Numbered from the stretch's first letter, positions 15,035 through 23,751 are shown. The stretch: 45,339 nt of DNA from an uncultured Phenylobacterium sp. (GCF_902826855.1 NZ_CADEGK010000002.1:1-45339); one strand, 5' to 3'. Numbers and translations are program-made. The notes: generated by a model from the letters alone, not told the origin.

Positions 15035-17353
15035 CTAGAAGCGTGCGGAGACCGACACCCCGTAGGTCGCGGGCTGGCCGACGAAGCGGGCCAGCACATT
15101 GGCGTTCAGGAAGACGTTGCTCCAAGTGTAGGCATTGGTGACGTTGCGCCCCCAGATCCAGGCCCGTCTGCGCCCGTCCGAACTCTCGACGCCCGCGCGA
15201 ACGTCCAACAGGGCGTAGCCGCCGATCCGCAGGGGTTGGGGAGCGCCCACGCCAGCCCAGGTGCGGCTGCGATAGGTCAGGCTTCCGCCCACGAATCCGC
15301 CCCAGGCCTCCGTCACCGCGAACTCATAGTCGAGGTTGGTGGCGGACTGCCATTCGGGCGCGAACGGGAAGGGTGTCCCGGCCTGATCCCCAATCTGCGC
15401 GAGCCCGTCGACGCCCACGAAGCGGTCGATCTCGCTGTGCAGCCAGGTGACCGAGGTGTCCAAGGTCAAGCCTTCGATCGGCCGGGCGACCAGCTGGGCT
15501 TCCGCGCCGATCACGTGCGACCTCGGGATCGAGACCAGGGCTTCCAACGGGCCGAAGTTGGGATCCTCGAAGGCGCCGCGAAGCTGCTTGTCCCGGTAGC
15601 GGTAGTAGAAGCCGGACGCGTTGAACTGAGCGCGGCCCTCGAACAATGACGCCTTCACCCCCGCCTCGTAGGCGATCAGCGATTCCTGTTGGATGGGGTC
15701 GTACTGGGTCGTGGTGGATGCGGCGGCGACCGGGACGGCGCCGGCTTTGTAGCCCTTGCTGGCGTTGGCGTAGGCCAGCAGCCCCGGCCGTCCAGTCCAG
15801 GTGACTCCGAACCGCCAGGAGAGGCTGTTCTCGTTCAGTTTGTTGTGGACGTTCTGCGCGGGACGCAGTCCGTTCGCCGGATCGAGCACAGTGCAGTCAC
15901 CGACCTGGGTGACTGGCGACGCTCCGTTGCGGAAGAAATTCCAGAAGCGCGCAAAGTGGTCCGAGGGGGCCAGCGTACAGCTGTCGAAGCGCCGACGATC
16001 GATGTTGTAGCGCAAGGCCGCCTCGACCGTCAGGGCGTCGGAAAGCCGGTATTCCACATGGCCGAAGGCGGCGTAGGTGTTTACCCGCACGCGGCTGAAC
16101 AGCAGGTTCACGTCTGCATAGGCTTGGGGGTCAATCGACTCGTAAAGCTGCGCCAGATCCACATCGCGGAACGTCTGCAGCGGCTGGTCCTTGGCTCGGT
16201 CATGCGCGTAGTTCACGCCCGCCAGCCAGGTCAGGCGCCCCTGTTCACCCGCCAGGCGCAGCTCTTGGAACACCGATGAAACTTGGCCGTCCCTGTCGAT
16301 GACCTCATTGAGGTTGAATGGCGTACCATTGGGGTCCTGGCCATACTCAAGGTCGAGATAGGCGTAGGAGCTCAAGGAGGTCAGGGTCACCCGCTCGCCA
16401 AGCTGAAAATCGTTCCGCCATCTCACGTGCAGGAAGGTTGTGTCGCTCGAGTAGGGGAACGTCTCGCCGGTATCGACGCGCAACACGCTCCAGTCGGCGG
16501 CCCGGGGCTTGGTCACAGTCGGGAAGGTCAGGAGCCCGGGGGTCGCGAGCGCCGGCACGACCGGGCGAGCCGCGATGAACTGGGCCGCCGGAGTCTCGGA
16601 CCCATCGTGCGTGTAGGTCAAGGTGAGCCCGCTGGTCAGCCGCGGATTGGGGGTCCACTCCAGGCTGAGCCGCACTTGGAGTTCATCGATCCGGCCGAGC
16701 CGGTCGCCCGGTCGGGTGATGCTCTTCTGCCAGCCATCTCCCCAGCGGCCCTGCACCGCAAGACGCCCGAACAGGTCGCCCGTCAGCGGTCCGGTGACGT
16801 AGCCCCCCACCCGGATCCGATCGAAACGGCCGTAGGTCGCCTCCACCCCCCCTTCGGGATCGTTGCGCGGCGCCGCGGCGATGTAGTTGACAGCGCCGCC
16901 GGTGGCGTTCTGCCCGAACAGCGTACCCTGCGGTCCCTTGAGAACCTCGACCCGCTCCAGGTCGAAGGCGACGAGCTTGGTCATGGCCGGGTAGGGCAGC
17001 GGCGCCTCGTCCAGGTAGACCGTCACTGCCGGAGAGGTCGCCAGATCGCTGTTGAAGAAGCCGACTCCGCGCAGATTGAAGGACGTCGAGGCGAAATTGC
17101 TCTCCTGGAGGGTCACGCCTGGGACCAATTGCGGGAGGTCGGCTACGGCGTCGATGCCGCGCAGGCGCAGCGTCTCTGCGCCCGCGGCCGTGATCGCCAT
17201 CCCGACGCTGTCTGCCGCCTGCTCACGCTTCTGGGCGGTGACCACCAGCTCCTGGATGGGTTCGACGCCGGCCTCGTCAGCGCTGGCCGTGCCGAAGCTG
17301 ACCGCGGCCGCCAGGACGGCGCCGCTCGCGCACGCGAGGCCTCTTCGACGCAT
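15035..17353 (-). CDS. TonB-dependent outer-membrane receptor
   Basis: 772 residues. Start at ATG 17353 with GGGGGAG six bases upstream; signal peptide ACASGAVLAAAVSFGTASA. The TonB box region reads IQELVVTAQKREQAADSVGM, the plug domain carries LRGVGFFNSDLATSPAVTVY and VEVLKGPQGTLFGQNATGGAV, and the barrel ends in an aromatic residue (VSVSARF). This is the iron-complex-type receptor class expanded in Caulobacterales and Sphingomonadales and often used for organic substrates rather than siderophores. Its placement beside catabolic genes and its dyad at 17411-17443 suggest it imports the regulon's substrate; the ligand is unknown. Confidence 0.93.
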   Translation of the reverse strand: MRRRGLACASGAVLAAAVSFGTASADEAGVEPIQELVVTAQKREQAADSVGMAITAAGAETLRLRGIDAVADLPQLVPGVTLQESNFASTSFNLRGVGFFNSDLATSPAVTVYLDEAPLPYPAMTKLVAFDLERVEVLKGPQGTLFGQNATGGAVNYIAAAPRNDPEGGVEATYGRFDRIRVGGYVTGPLTGDLFGRLAVQGRWGDGWQKSITRPGDRLGRIDELQVRLSLEWTPNPRLTSGLTLTYTHDGSETPAAQFIAARPVVPALATPGLLTFPTVTKPRAADWSVLRVDTGETFPYSSDTTFLHVRWRNDFQLGERVTLTSLSSYAYLDLEYGQDPNGTPFNLNEVIDRDGQVSSVFQELRLAGEQGRLTWLAGVNYAHDRAKDQPLQTFRDVDLAQLYESIDPQAYADVNLLFSRVRVNTYAAFGHVEYRLSDALTVEAALRYNIDRRRFDSCTLAPSDHFARFWNFFRNGASPVTQVGDCTVLDPANGLRPAQNVHNKLNENSLSWRFGVTWTGRPGLLAYANASKGYKAGAVPVAAASTTTQYDPIQQESLIAYEAGVKASLFEGRAQFNASGFYYRYRDKQLRGAFEDPNFGPLEALVSIPRSHVIGAEAQLVARPIEGLTLDTSVTWLHSEIDRFVGVDGLAQIGDQAGTPFPFAPEWQSATNLDYEFAVTEAWGGFVGGSLTYRSRTWAGVGAPQPLRIGGYALLDVRAGVESSDGRRRAWIWGRNVTNAYTWSNVFLNANVLARFVGQPATYGVSVSARF

Positions 17354-17410
17354 CCGCAACTCCCCCTTCAGGACAGGGGCAGGATCGGTCGGGGGATCCA
17401 CCGGCGGCAA

Positions 17411-17443
17411 TTGTACCAAGGTATCGGCGACACCTTGGTACAA
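17411..17443. promoter_or_regulatory. regulon dyad, copy F, perfect 33-bp palindrome between TonB receptor and OsmC genes
   Basis: Arms TTGTACCAAGGT (17411-17422) and ACCTTGGTACAA (17432-17443) are exact 12-bp inverted repeats around a 9-nt centre, ATCGGCGAC. Each end reads GTACAAT outward, giving a TACAAT -10-like box toward both genes: 56 nt to the TonB receptor start and 93 nt to the OsmC start. This is the best copy in the window and probably a shared divergent operator/promoter. Confidence 0.78.
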
Positions 17444-17537
17444 TGGACCTTTGCGCCGTCAGCCAGCATCTGGGTTCCGCACCGGCTGGACTTTGATCCA
17501 CACGGGCCGCAGCCGACCGGGCGACGAGGAGCAGACG

Positions 17538-17960
17538 ATGATTCGCAAGGCGCAGGCCATCTGGCGAGGCACGGGCCGCGATGGCGACGGGGACCTCACC
17601 ACCGATTCAGGCGTCCTGAACGCCAGCCCTTACTCCTATCGGACCCGGTTCGAGGACAAGCTCGGGACCAATCCCGAGGAGCTCATCGCCGCGGCGCACG
17701 CGGGCTGCTTCACAATGGCGCTAGCTTTCCGCCTGCAGGTTGAAGGCTACGTCCCGACGGAGCTCGCCACAGAAGCCGCCGTATCGCTCGACCAGGAGGG
17801 TGACGGGTTCCGAATCTCCCGCTCGGCGCTCAGCGTGCGGGCCGACGTTCCCGGTCTCGACCAGGACACGTTCGCACGCGTGGCCGCTGATGCCGAGCAG
17901 AACTGTCCCGTCTCGCGGGTGCTTAAGGCCGAGATCACACTCGACGCGCAGCTGACCTAG
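17538..17960 (+). CDS. OsmC-family peroxiredoxin
   Basis: 140 residues, the standard size. Both redox cysteines are present: AAHAGCFTMAL (about residue 58) and AEQNCPVSRVLKAEI (about residue 121). YRTRFEDKLGTNPEEL is the usual N-terminal OsmC region. These cytosolic thiol peroxidases reduce organic hydroperoxides. GAGGAG stands a few bases before ATG 17538. It is divergent from the TonB receptor gene across the perfect palindrome at 17411-17443, so the same signal probably induces substrate uptake and peroxide defence. OsmC rather than Ohr is favoured by the overall layout; the assignment within the family is not certain. Confidence 0.92.
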   Translation: MIRKAQAIWRGTGRDGDGDLTTDSGVLNASPYSYRTRFEDKLGTNPEELIAAAHAGCFTMALAFRLQVEGYVPTELATEAAVSLDQEGDGFRISRSALSVRADVPGLDQDTFARVAADAEQNCPVSRVLKAEITLDAQLT

Positions 17961-17997
17961 GTTCCCAGGCGATCCCCTAGGTCCTGGAGCTTGAACG

Positions 17998-18017
17998 CCG
18001 CCGGCCCGCGCCGGCGG
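17998..18017 (+). terminator. stem-loop after the OsmC gene
   Basis: CCGCCGGC pairs perfectly with GCCGGCGG over a 4-nt loop, 38 nt after the OsmC stop. No T-run follows directly, so efficiency as an intrinsic terminator is doubtful. Confidence 0.4.
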
Positions 18018-18063
18018 TGTTCGATGACGTTTAGATAAATTCTTAGATTATTTGATGTAACGA

Positions 18064-18098
18064 CCAATACGAAGGTATATACTATACTATAGTTCAAT
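18064..18098 (+). promoter_or_regulatory. AT-rich variant of the regulon dyad, copy H, before the epoxide hydrolase gene
   Basis: On the plus strand: TAC GAA, GGTATATACTATACT, ATA, GTTCAAT. Aligned without gaps to copy F it matches at 19 of 30 positions, including AAGGTAT and the GT-N-CAAT end, which points to the epoxide hydrolase 82 nt away. It sits in a strikingly AT-rich stretch (18024-18130). An imperfect inverted repeat flanks it: ATTATTTGATG at 18047-18057 and CATCAAATTAT at 18118-18128, one mismatch in 11. Confidence 0.45.
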
Positions 18099-18180
18099 AG
18101 ATATCAGCGTGAATAGTCATCAAATTATTTCCTGTTAGTGGAGGCGCCGGAGATCGGCGACCCGCATCAGGAGAGGCGAG

Positions 18181-19497
18181 ATGTCATCGGAATCCAGACT
18201 TAAGACGCGGCGTCATTTCCTTGCGGTCTCAGCCACCGCAGGCGCGTTCGGCTTGGCCGGTCCGGCTGCGGCCGAGGTGGTGGGGTTGGCCCCGGAGCCC
18301 GTCGGCGGCAGCGGGAGCGGCGCCATCCGTCCCTATCGCATCCAGGTGCCGCAGAGCCTGCTCGACGACACCAAGCGTCGGATCCTGGCTACACGGTGGC
18401 CGGACAAGGAACTCGTCGCGGACGACTCCCAGGGCGTGCAATTGGCTACGGTGAAGGCGCTCGCCCAGTATTGGGCCAGCAACTACGACTGGCGCAGCTG
18501 CGAGACCTATCTCAACAACCTGCCGAACTTCGTCACTGAGATCGACGGCGTCGACATCCACTTCCTCCACATCAGGTCGAAGCACGCCGACGCCCTGCCG
18601 ATCATCGTGACGCACGGCTGGCCGGGCTCGATCATCGAGCAGCTGAAGATCATCGGACCGCTCACGGATCCGACCGCCCACGGCGGGACCGCGGCGGACG
18701 CCTTCCACGTCGTGATCCCCTCGCTGCCCGGCCACGGGTTCTCCGGCAAGCCGGCGCAGCTTGGCTGGGATCCGATCCGGATTGCGAAGGCCTGGGTGAT
18801 CCTCATGCAGCGGCTGGGCTACGGCCGCTACGTCGCCCAGGGCGGCGACTGGGGCAACGCCGTCACAGAGCAGATGGCGTTGCTGACGCCCAAGGGCTTG
18901 CTGGGCATCCACACCAACATGCCTGCGACCGTCCCGGACGACGTGGCCAAGGCGCTGCAGCTTGGGACCCCGGCCCCGTCGGGGCTGACAGCCGACGAAC
19001 GGCGCGCCTTCGACCAGCTCGATAGCTTTTACAAGCACGGCCTGGGCTACGCGAACGAGATGGCGAACCGCCCGCAGACGCTCTACGCGCTGGCCGACTC
19101 GCCGATCGGCCTGGCGGCCTGGATGCTGGACCATGACGCCAAGAGCCAGGAGCTCATCGCCCGTGTCTTCGCCGGCCAGAAGGAAGGCCTGAGCCAGGAG
19201 GACATCGTCGACAACGTCGCGCTCTACTGGTTCACCAACACGGCGGTTTCCTCGGCGCGGCTGTACTGGGAGAGCAAGCTGCCCTTCTTCGCTCCCAAGG
19301 GCGTGCGCATCCCGGTGGCGGTCAGCGCCTTCCCGGATGAGCTCTACCAGGCCCCCAAGTCCTGGGCGGAGCGGGCCTATCCGAAGCTGATCTTCTACCG
19401 GAAGCACGATCGCGGCGGCCACTTCGCCGCCTGGGAACAGCCGCAGCGCCTCAGCGAGGACCTGCGGGACGCGTTCCGGCCTCTGCACAAGGCCTAG
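18181..19497 (+). CDS. exported epoxide hydrolase (EHN domain plus alpha/beta hydrolase)
   Basis: 438 residues. A twin-arginine-like signal opens it (KTRRHFLAVSATAGAFGLAG). Residues about 50-160 form the epoxide-hydrolase N-terminal (EHN) domain (YRIQVPQSLLDDTKRRILAT, WRSCETYLNNLPNF). The alpha/beta core shows HGWPGSIIEQ (oxyanion hole), GGDWGNAVTEQM with the nucleophilic Asp, and HDRGGHFAAWEQP with the catalytic His. It would open an epoxide by water addition through an alkyl-enzyme ester. CAGGAGAGG precedes the ATG. It heads a plus-strand series that continues to Dps, although an intrinsic terminator follows it directly. Confidence 0.93.
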   Translation: MSSESRLKTRRHFLAVSATAGAFGLAGPAAAEVVGLAPEPVGGSGSGAIRPYRIQVPQSLLDDTKRRILATRWPDKELVADDSQGVQLATVKALAQYWASNYDWRSCETYLNNLPNFVTEIDGVDIHFLHIRSKHADALPIIVTHGWPGSIIEQLKIIGPLTDPTAHGGTAADAFHVVIPSLPGHGFSGKPAQLGWDPIRIAKAWVILMQRLGYGRYVAQGGDWGNAVTEQMALLTPKGLLGIHTNMPATVPDDVAKALQLGTPAPSGLTADERRAFDQLDSFYKHGLGYANEMANRPQTLYALADSPIGLAAWMLDHDAKSQELIARVFAGQKEGLSQEDIVDNVALYWFTNTAVSSARLYWESKLPFFAPKGVRIPVAVSAFPDELYQAPKSWAERAYPKLIFYRKHDRGGHFAAWEQPQRLSEDLRDAFRPLHKA

Positions 19498-19511
19498 CAG
19501 ACCGCCGGACC

Positions 19512-19556
19512 GGCGGATCGGCGCGCCTCCCCGGGCCGATCCGCCCCCCTTCTTTT
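19512..19556 (+). terminator. rho-independent terminator after the epoxide hydrolase gene
   Basis: GGCGGATCGGC (19512-19522) pairs perfectly with GCCGATCCGCC (19535-19545), followed by a C-run and TTCTTTT. This is the clearest intrinsic terminator in the window; genes downstream need readthrough or their own promoter. Confidence 0.8.
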
Positions 19557-19588
19557 CAGACTCCTCAGCTCCAAGGCGGCCCCGCGCC

Positions 19589-20665
19589 ATGCCCGTTGTC
19601 CTAGACCGCACAGACATGACGCCGAGCCGCCGGACCGCGGCGCTCGGCCTGTTCGCGGGGCCCTTGGCGGTTGCGCCAGGACTAGCCGCATGCGCTGCGC
19701 CGGCCGATGCCTGGCGCGGCTTCGCCGGCGCGGGACCGTGGCTGAACACGCCGCCGCTCCGGGCGGCGGACCTGCGCGGCAGGGTCGTGTTGCTGAACTT
19801 CTGGACCTACACCTGCATCAACAGCCTGCGGCCGCTGCCCTATGTGCGCGCCTGGGCCGATCGATATCGCGACCGCGGACTGGTGGTGATCGGCGCGCAC
19901 GCCCCGGAATTCAGCTTCGAGCACGAGCTGCCGCGGGTGCGGACGGCGGTTGCCGACCTGGGGATCCGCTATCCGGTCGTAATCGACAACGACTTCGCGA
20001 TCTGGCGGTCGTTCCGCAACAACGCCTGGCCGGGCTTCTACGTCCTGGACGGTGAAGGCCGGGTCCGCCACAAGCGCCTCGGCGAGGGCGAGGGCGAGTA
20101 CGACAGGACCGAGCGCGTCCTGCAGTCGCTGCTGAGCGGAGCGCGCGGCGAACGGGTCGACGACCCCATACAGCCGGTGGCGGGGGAGGGTCCGCAGGCG
20201 GCGCCGGACTGGCAGGACCTCCGTTCGCCCGAGAGCTACACCGGCTACGCGAAGGCGGAGACCTTCGCCGGCGGCGGCCTCCGCCGCGATGTCGCCCATG
20301 GCTACATTCCGCCCCCCCGCCTGCCGCTGAACGGCTGGAGCCTGTCGGGCGACTGGACCGTGCGCTCCGAATTCGCCGAGGCCGGCGCCGCGCCGGGCGC
20401 CATCGCCTTCCGCTTCCACGCCCGCGACCTCCACCTCGTCATGGGGCCGGGCCCCGGCGACCGGCCGGTCCGCGTCCGTGTATCGCTGGATGGCGCCGCG
20501 CCCGGGCCCGACCACGGCTGGGACGTCGACGCGGCCGGCCGGGGCGAGCTGCGCGAGGCGCGCATGTACCAACTGATCCGACAGGCCGGGCCGGTCGGCG
20601 ACCGCACTTTCACGATCGAATTCCAGGCCGCCGGCGCGCGCGTCTGGTGCTTCACCTTCGGCTAG
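19589..20665 (+). CDS. thioredoxin-fold lipoprotein with CxxS active site
   Basis: 358 residues. The start region holds a signal sequence ending in a lipobox-like GLAACAAPAD, so it may be an inner- or outer-membrane lipoprotein; ATG 19616 is an alternative start. Residues about 70-200 are a TlpA/redoxin domain (VVLLNFWTYTCINSLRPLPY, VIGAHAPEFSFEHE, NAWPGFYVLDGEG). In relatives the active site is usually CxxC; here it reads CINS, leaving only the first Cys. The C-terminal half resembles the DipZ C-terminal beta-sandwich region (GWSLSGDWTVRSE, LHLVMGPGPGDRPVRVRVSL). A CxxS protein is more likely an isomerase-like or mixed-disulfide-trapping thiol protein than a dithiol oxidoreductase. Confidence 0.82.
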   Translation: MPVVLDRTDMTPSRRTAALGLFAGPLAVAPGLAACAAPADAWRGFAGAGPWLNTPPLRAADLRGRVVLLNFWTYTCINSLRPLPYVRAWADRYRDRGLVVIGAHAPEFSFEHELPRVRTAVADLGIRYPVVIDNDFAIWRSFRNNAWPGFYVLDGEGRVRHKRLGEGEGEYDRTERVLQSLLSGARGERVDDPIQPVAGEGPQAAPDWQDLRSPESYTGYAKAETFAGGGLRRDVAHGYIPPPRLPLNGWSLSGDWTVRSEFAEAGAAPGAIAFRFHARDLHLVMGPGPGDRPVRVRVSLDGAAPGPDHGWDVDAAGRGELREARMYQLIRQAGPVGDRTFTIEFQAAGARVWCFTFG

Positions 20666-20678
20666 CGGGAGAATCCGG

Positions 20679-21704
20679 ATGTCCACGAACCTCGAGACGT
20701 CACGCCGTCGGCTGCTGGGGGCGGCCGTCATCTCCGCCGCCGCCCTGGGGCCGGGCCGGGCCGCAGTCGCCGCGGCGGGATCCGGCGGAACGCGCACCCC
20801 GTCCGGGGCCTTCCCACCCCTTCGCAGCGCCCGCGCCGGCGCCCTGGAGATCGCGTATGCGGAAATCGGGCCGCCCGGCGGCGACCCAGTGATCCTCCTG
20901 CACGGCTGGCCCTACGATATCCATGCCTTCGAGGACGTCGCGCCCCGGCTCGCGGCCGAGGGCTACCGGGTGATCGTGCCCTATCTGCGCGGCTTCGGCG
21001 CGACGCGCTTCGTCTCGCCGGACAGCCTCCGGAACGGCCAGCCCACCGCCGTCGCGCTCGACACCATCGCCCTGATGGATGCGCTGGGCGTTGGCAGCGC
21101 GATCCTGGGCGGGTTCGACTGGGGTGCGCGGAGCGCCGACATCATCGCCGCCCTGTGGCCGGAACGCTGCAAGGGGCTCGTGGCCGTGAGCGGCTACCTG
21201 ATCGGCAGCCAGGCCTCCGGCGCCAAGCCGCTGCCGCCGGAGGCGGAGTTGCAGTGGTGGTACCAGTTCTATTTCGCCACCGAGCGCGGCCGCGCCGGCT
21301 ACGAGGCGAACCGCCGGCCGTTCAACCGGCTGATCTGGCGGCTGGCCTCGCCGAAGTGGTCATTCGACGACGCTACCTTCGAACGGTCCGCCGCCGCCTT
21401 CGACAATACCGACCACGTCGCGGTGGTGATCCACAACTACCGCTGGCGCATGGGCCTGGCCGACGGCGAGCGGCGCTACGACGCCGACGAAGCCCGGCTG
21501 GCGGCGGCCCCGACCATCCGGGTCCCGACCATCACGCTGGAGGGCGACGCAAACGGCGCGCCTCACCCCGACCCGGCGGCCTATGCCGCGAAGTTCACCG
21601 GTCCCTACGCCCACCGCCTGGTCCCCGGCGGCGTCGGCCACAACCTGCCGCAAGAAGCGCCCGAGGCTTTCGCCCGCGCGATCCTCGATGTCGCCCGCCT
21701 CTGA
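20679..21704 (+). CDS. exported alpha/beta hydrolase, epoxide-hydrolase or haloalkane-dehalogenase like
   Basis: 341 residues. N-terminus SRRRLLGAAVISAAALGPGR is a twin-arginine type signal. Core motifs: LHGWPYDIHAFED (HGxP oxyanion hole), GGFDWGARSADI with Asp as nucleophile rather than Ser, and PGGVGHNLPQEAPEAFA with the catalytic His. An Asp nucleophile points to epoxide hydrolase or dehalogenase chemistry instead of an esterase. The gene starts 13 nt after the redoxin gene, with GGGAGAA as ribosome binding site. It is the second Asp-nucleophile hydrolase of the cluster and the likely functional counterpart of the broken hydrolase at 4847-5325. Confidence 0.88.
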   Translation: MSTNLETSRRRLLGAAVISAAALGPGRAAVAAAGSGGTRTPSGAFPPLRSARAGALEIAYAEIGPPGGDPVILLHGWPYDIHAFEDVAPRLAAEGYRVIVPYLRGFGATRFVSPDSLRNGQPTAVALDTIALMDALGVGSAILGGFDWGARSADIIAALWPERCKGLVAVSGYLIGSQASGAKPLPPEAELQWWYQFYFATERGRAGYEANRRPFNRLIWRLASPKWSFDDATFERSAAAFDNTDHVAVVIHNYRWRMGLADGERRYDADEARLAAAPTIRVPTITLEGDANGAPHPDPAAYAAKFTGPYAHRLVPGGVGHNLPQEAPEAFARAILDVARL

Positions 21705-21730
21705 CCCCCACCCCGAAAGGAGCGCACCTC

Positions 21731-22270
21731 ATGGACGACAACGTCATCGTCGACACGAGCTTCACCGCCGTGATCAACGCCCCCATCGAAGCCGTCGACA
21801 TCCCGGCCTGGTGCTTCAGCCTGCCGGACGTCGAATACCAGGGCTGTTCGCCGGCGCACGTGGCCGCCGGCGCCACGACCGCCCCCGACGGGCGCCGGAT
21901 GTCGATCAACGTCGAGGTGATCGGCGGTACGCCGATGGTGCAGCACTACGTGGAGCAGGAGGCGACGCCGCACCGCCTGGTGCTGAAGTCCGTCTCCGAC
22001 CTGTTCACGGCCGCGGGCCGCACCACCATGGTCGTGGTGTGGGAGCTCAGCGTGAAGAGCCTGGGCAGCGGGCGCTGCGAGTTCACCAACCGGGTGCATA
22101 CCTACCCGACCGAGGAGTTCCAGGCGTACCTCGATCGCCAGGGGATCCCCTTCGAGGTGTTTCGCGCTGGCCGTGCGCCCTACAGCGCCGCCCACAACGC
22201 CGGCGAGACGCCGCTGTTCGCGGCCAGCCTCGAGCGTTTCACCCAGCGTCACGCCGCCGCGGCCGCCTGA
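21731..22270 (+). CDS. SRPBCC-like small-molecule binding protein
   Basis: 179 residues starting at ATG 21731, with GAAAGGAG upstream. The opening DTSFTAVINAPIEAVDIPAW and the alternating strand pattern (HRLVLKSVSDLFTAAGRTTM, CEFTNRVHTYPTE) look like the START/Bet v1 (SRPBCC) fold, which binds hydrophobic ligands. I cannot name a closer family. The protein has no signal peptide, while its neighbours upstream are exported, so it probably acts in the cytosol after uptake. It lies 26 nt after the hydrolase and 9 nt before the isochorismatase-family gene. Confidence 0.7.
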   Translation: MDDNVIVDTSFTAVINAPIEAVDIPAWCFSLPDVEYQGCSPAHVAAGATTAPDGRRMSINVEVIGGTPMVQHYVEQEATPHRLVLKSVSDLFTAAGRTTMVVVWELSVKSLGSGRCEFTNRVHTYPTEEFQAYLDRQGIPFEVFRAGRAPYSAAHNAGETPLFAASLERFTQRHAAAAA

Positions 22271-22279
22271 GGTCGCGCC

Positions 22280-22903
22280 ATGACCCATTCGCCCCAGTCC
22301 ACGGCGATCCTGCTGGTGGACCCGTACAACGACTTCCTCAGCGAGGGCGGCAAATCGTGGCCCAAGCTGAAGCTGATCGCCGAGGAGGTGAACCTCCTCG
22401 ACCACCTCCGCGCCATCGTCGCGGCCGCCCGCGAGGCTGGCCTGAAGATCTTCTTCGTGCCGCACCACCGCTTCGAGGACGGCGACTACGCCCACTGGCA
22501 TCACACGACGCCCTACCAGCGCGCGGGCGCCCAGCGCCGGATCTTCGAGAAGGGCAGTTGGGGCGGGACGTTCCATCCCGACTTCCAGCCGCAGGATGGC
22601 GATGTGGTGATCCACGAGCACTGGGGCGCCAGCGGCTTCGCCAATACCGACCTCGACATGCAGCTCAAGCAGTACGGAATCGGCCGGGTGATCCTGATCG
22701 GGCTGATCGCGAACACCTGCCTCGAGGCCACGGGCCGCTTCGCGATGGAGCTGGGCTACCACGTCACCCTGGTGAAGGACGCCACCGCGGCGTTCAGCGC
22801 CGAGGCGATGCATTCGGCGCACGAGGTCAACGGGCCGACCTACGCGCACGCGATCACCAAGACCGCCGCGTTGCTCGCCGAGCTTGCGGAGGCGGTCGCA
22901 TGA
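22280..22903 (+). CDS. isochorismatase-family cysteine hydrolase
   Basis: 207 residues. The catalytic triad of the family can be read: Asp in LLVDPYNDFLSEGG, Lys in FEKGSWGGTFHPD and Cys in GLIANTCLEATGRFAMELGY. Members hydrolyse amides such as N-carbamoyl compounds, nicotinamide or biuret, or vinyl ethers; no substrate is indicated here. The mid-section VVIHEHWGASGFANTDLDMQ is typical. Its stop overlaps the start of the enoyl-CoA hydratase gene (ATGA at 22900-22903), so the two are translated together. Cytosolic. Confidence 0.9.
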   Translation: MTHSPQSTAILLVDPYNDFLSEGGKSWPKLKLIAEEVNLLDHLRAIVAAAREAGLKIFFVPHHRFEDGDYAHWHHTTPYQRAGAQRRIFEKGSWGGTFHPDFQPQDGDVVIHEHWGASGFANTDLDMQLKQYGIGRVILIGLIANTCLEATGRFAMELGYHVTLVKDATAAFSAEAMHSAHEVNGPTYAHAITKTAALLAELAEAVA

Positions 22904-23751
22904 GCGCGCAGGGCTTCTTCACCGTCGACCGGTCCGAGCCGGGGATCTGGCGGGCCACCTTCTCCAACCCGCCGATCAACCTGCTGCCGCCGGCCGCGAT
23001 CGTGGAGCTGCAGGCTCTGGTCACGGCGGTCGATGCCGATCAGAGCGTAAAGGTGCTGGTGTTCGACTCCGTCGACCCGGACTTCTTCATCGCGCATTTC
23101 GAGACCGCCGGGGCCGCCGAGATGCCCCGCGAGCCCGGGCCGAGCGGCCAGTCGCCCTGGATCGACGTGGTGCTCCGGCTCAGCCGCTCGCCGGTGATCA
23201 GCATCGCCAAGATCCGGGGCCGCGCGCGCGGCGTCGGCAGCGAGTTCGTCCTGGCCTGCGACCTGCGCTTCGCGAGCCGCCAGCGCGCGATCCTGGGCCA
23301 GCCGGAGGTCGGCGTCGGCTTGCCGCCCGGCGGCGGCGCGCTCGAGTGGCTGCCTCGGCTGGTCGGACGCGCCCGCGCCCTGGAGATCGTGCTCAGCGGC
23401 GACGACTTCCGCGCCGACACGGCGGAGCGCTACGGCTGGGTCAACCGGGCCCTGGACGACGATGCCCTGGATCCCTTCGTCGACAGCCTGGCGCGCCGGT
23501 TGGCGTCGTTCGACCGCGAGACGATGGGTGCGCTCAAGGCCCTCGTGAACCGGGTCGGCGTGCCTGACGGCGAGGCGTTCGAGGCCAGCAACCAGGCCTT
23601 CTTCGCCGCACTTGGTCGCCCCGCCGCGCAGGCGCGCCGCGGCCCGTTGGACGCGCTCGGCTACGGCGAGCGCAGTGACTTCGAGCTGAATTTCGGCCGC
23701 CGCCTCGCCGAGCTGCAGCGCGGCCCCGCACCCACTCGCCCCGCCATTTGA
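22900..23751 (+). CDS. enoyl-CoA hydratase/isomerase family protein
   Basis: 283 residues of crotonase fold. Visible motifs: WRATFSNPPINLLPP at the N-terminus, RGRARGVGSEFVLACDLRFA (oxyanion hole and first acidic residue) and LGQPEVGVGLPPGGGALEWL (second Glu). Both Glu positions of hydratases are kept, so hydratase activity is possible. The oxyanion loop FIAHFETAGAAEMP is unusual and the acyl-CoA contacts cannot be confirmed. It is a clear relative of the protein at 26112-26951, sharing ALE-(I/V)-LLS-type and RAL-D-A-LD motifs. It is ATGA-coupled to the isochorismatase-family gene. Confidence 0.9.
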   Translation: MSAQGFFTVDRSEPGIWRATFSNPPINLLPPAAIVELQALVTAVDADQSVKVLVFDSVDPDFFIAHFETAGAAEMPREPGPSGQSPWIDVVLRLSRSPVISIAKIRGRARGVGSEFVLACDLRFASRQRAILGQPEVGVGLPPGGGALEWLPRLVGRARALEIVLSGDDFRADTAERYGWVNRALDDDALDPFVDSLARRLASFDRETMGALKALVNRVGVPDGEAFEASNQAFFAALGRPAAQARRGPLDALGYGERSDFELNFGRRLAELQRGPAPTRPAI

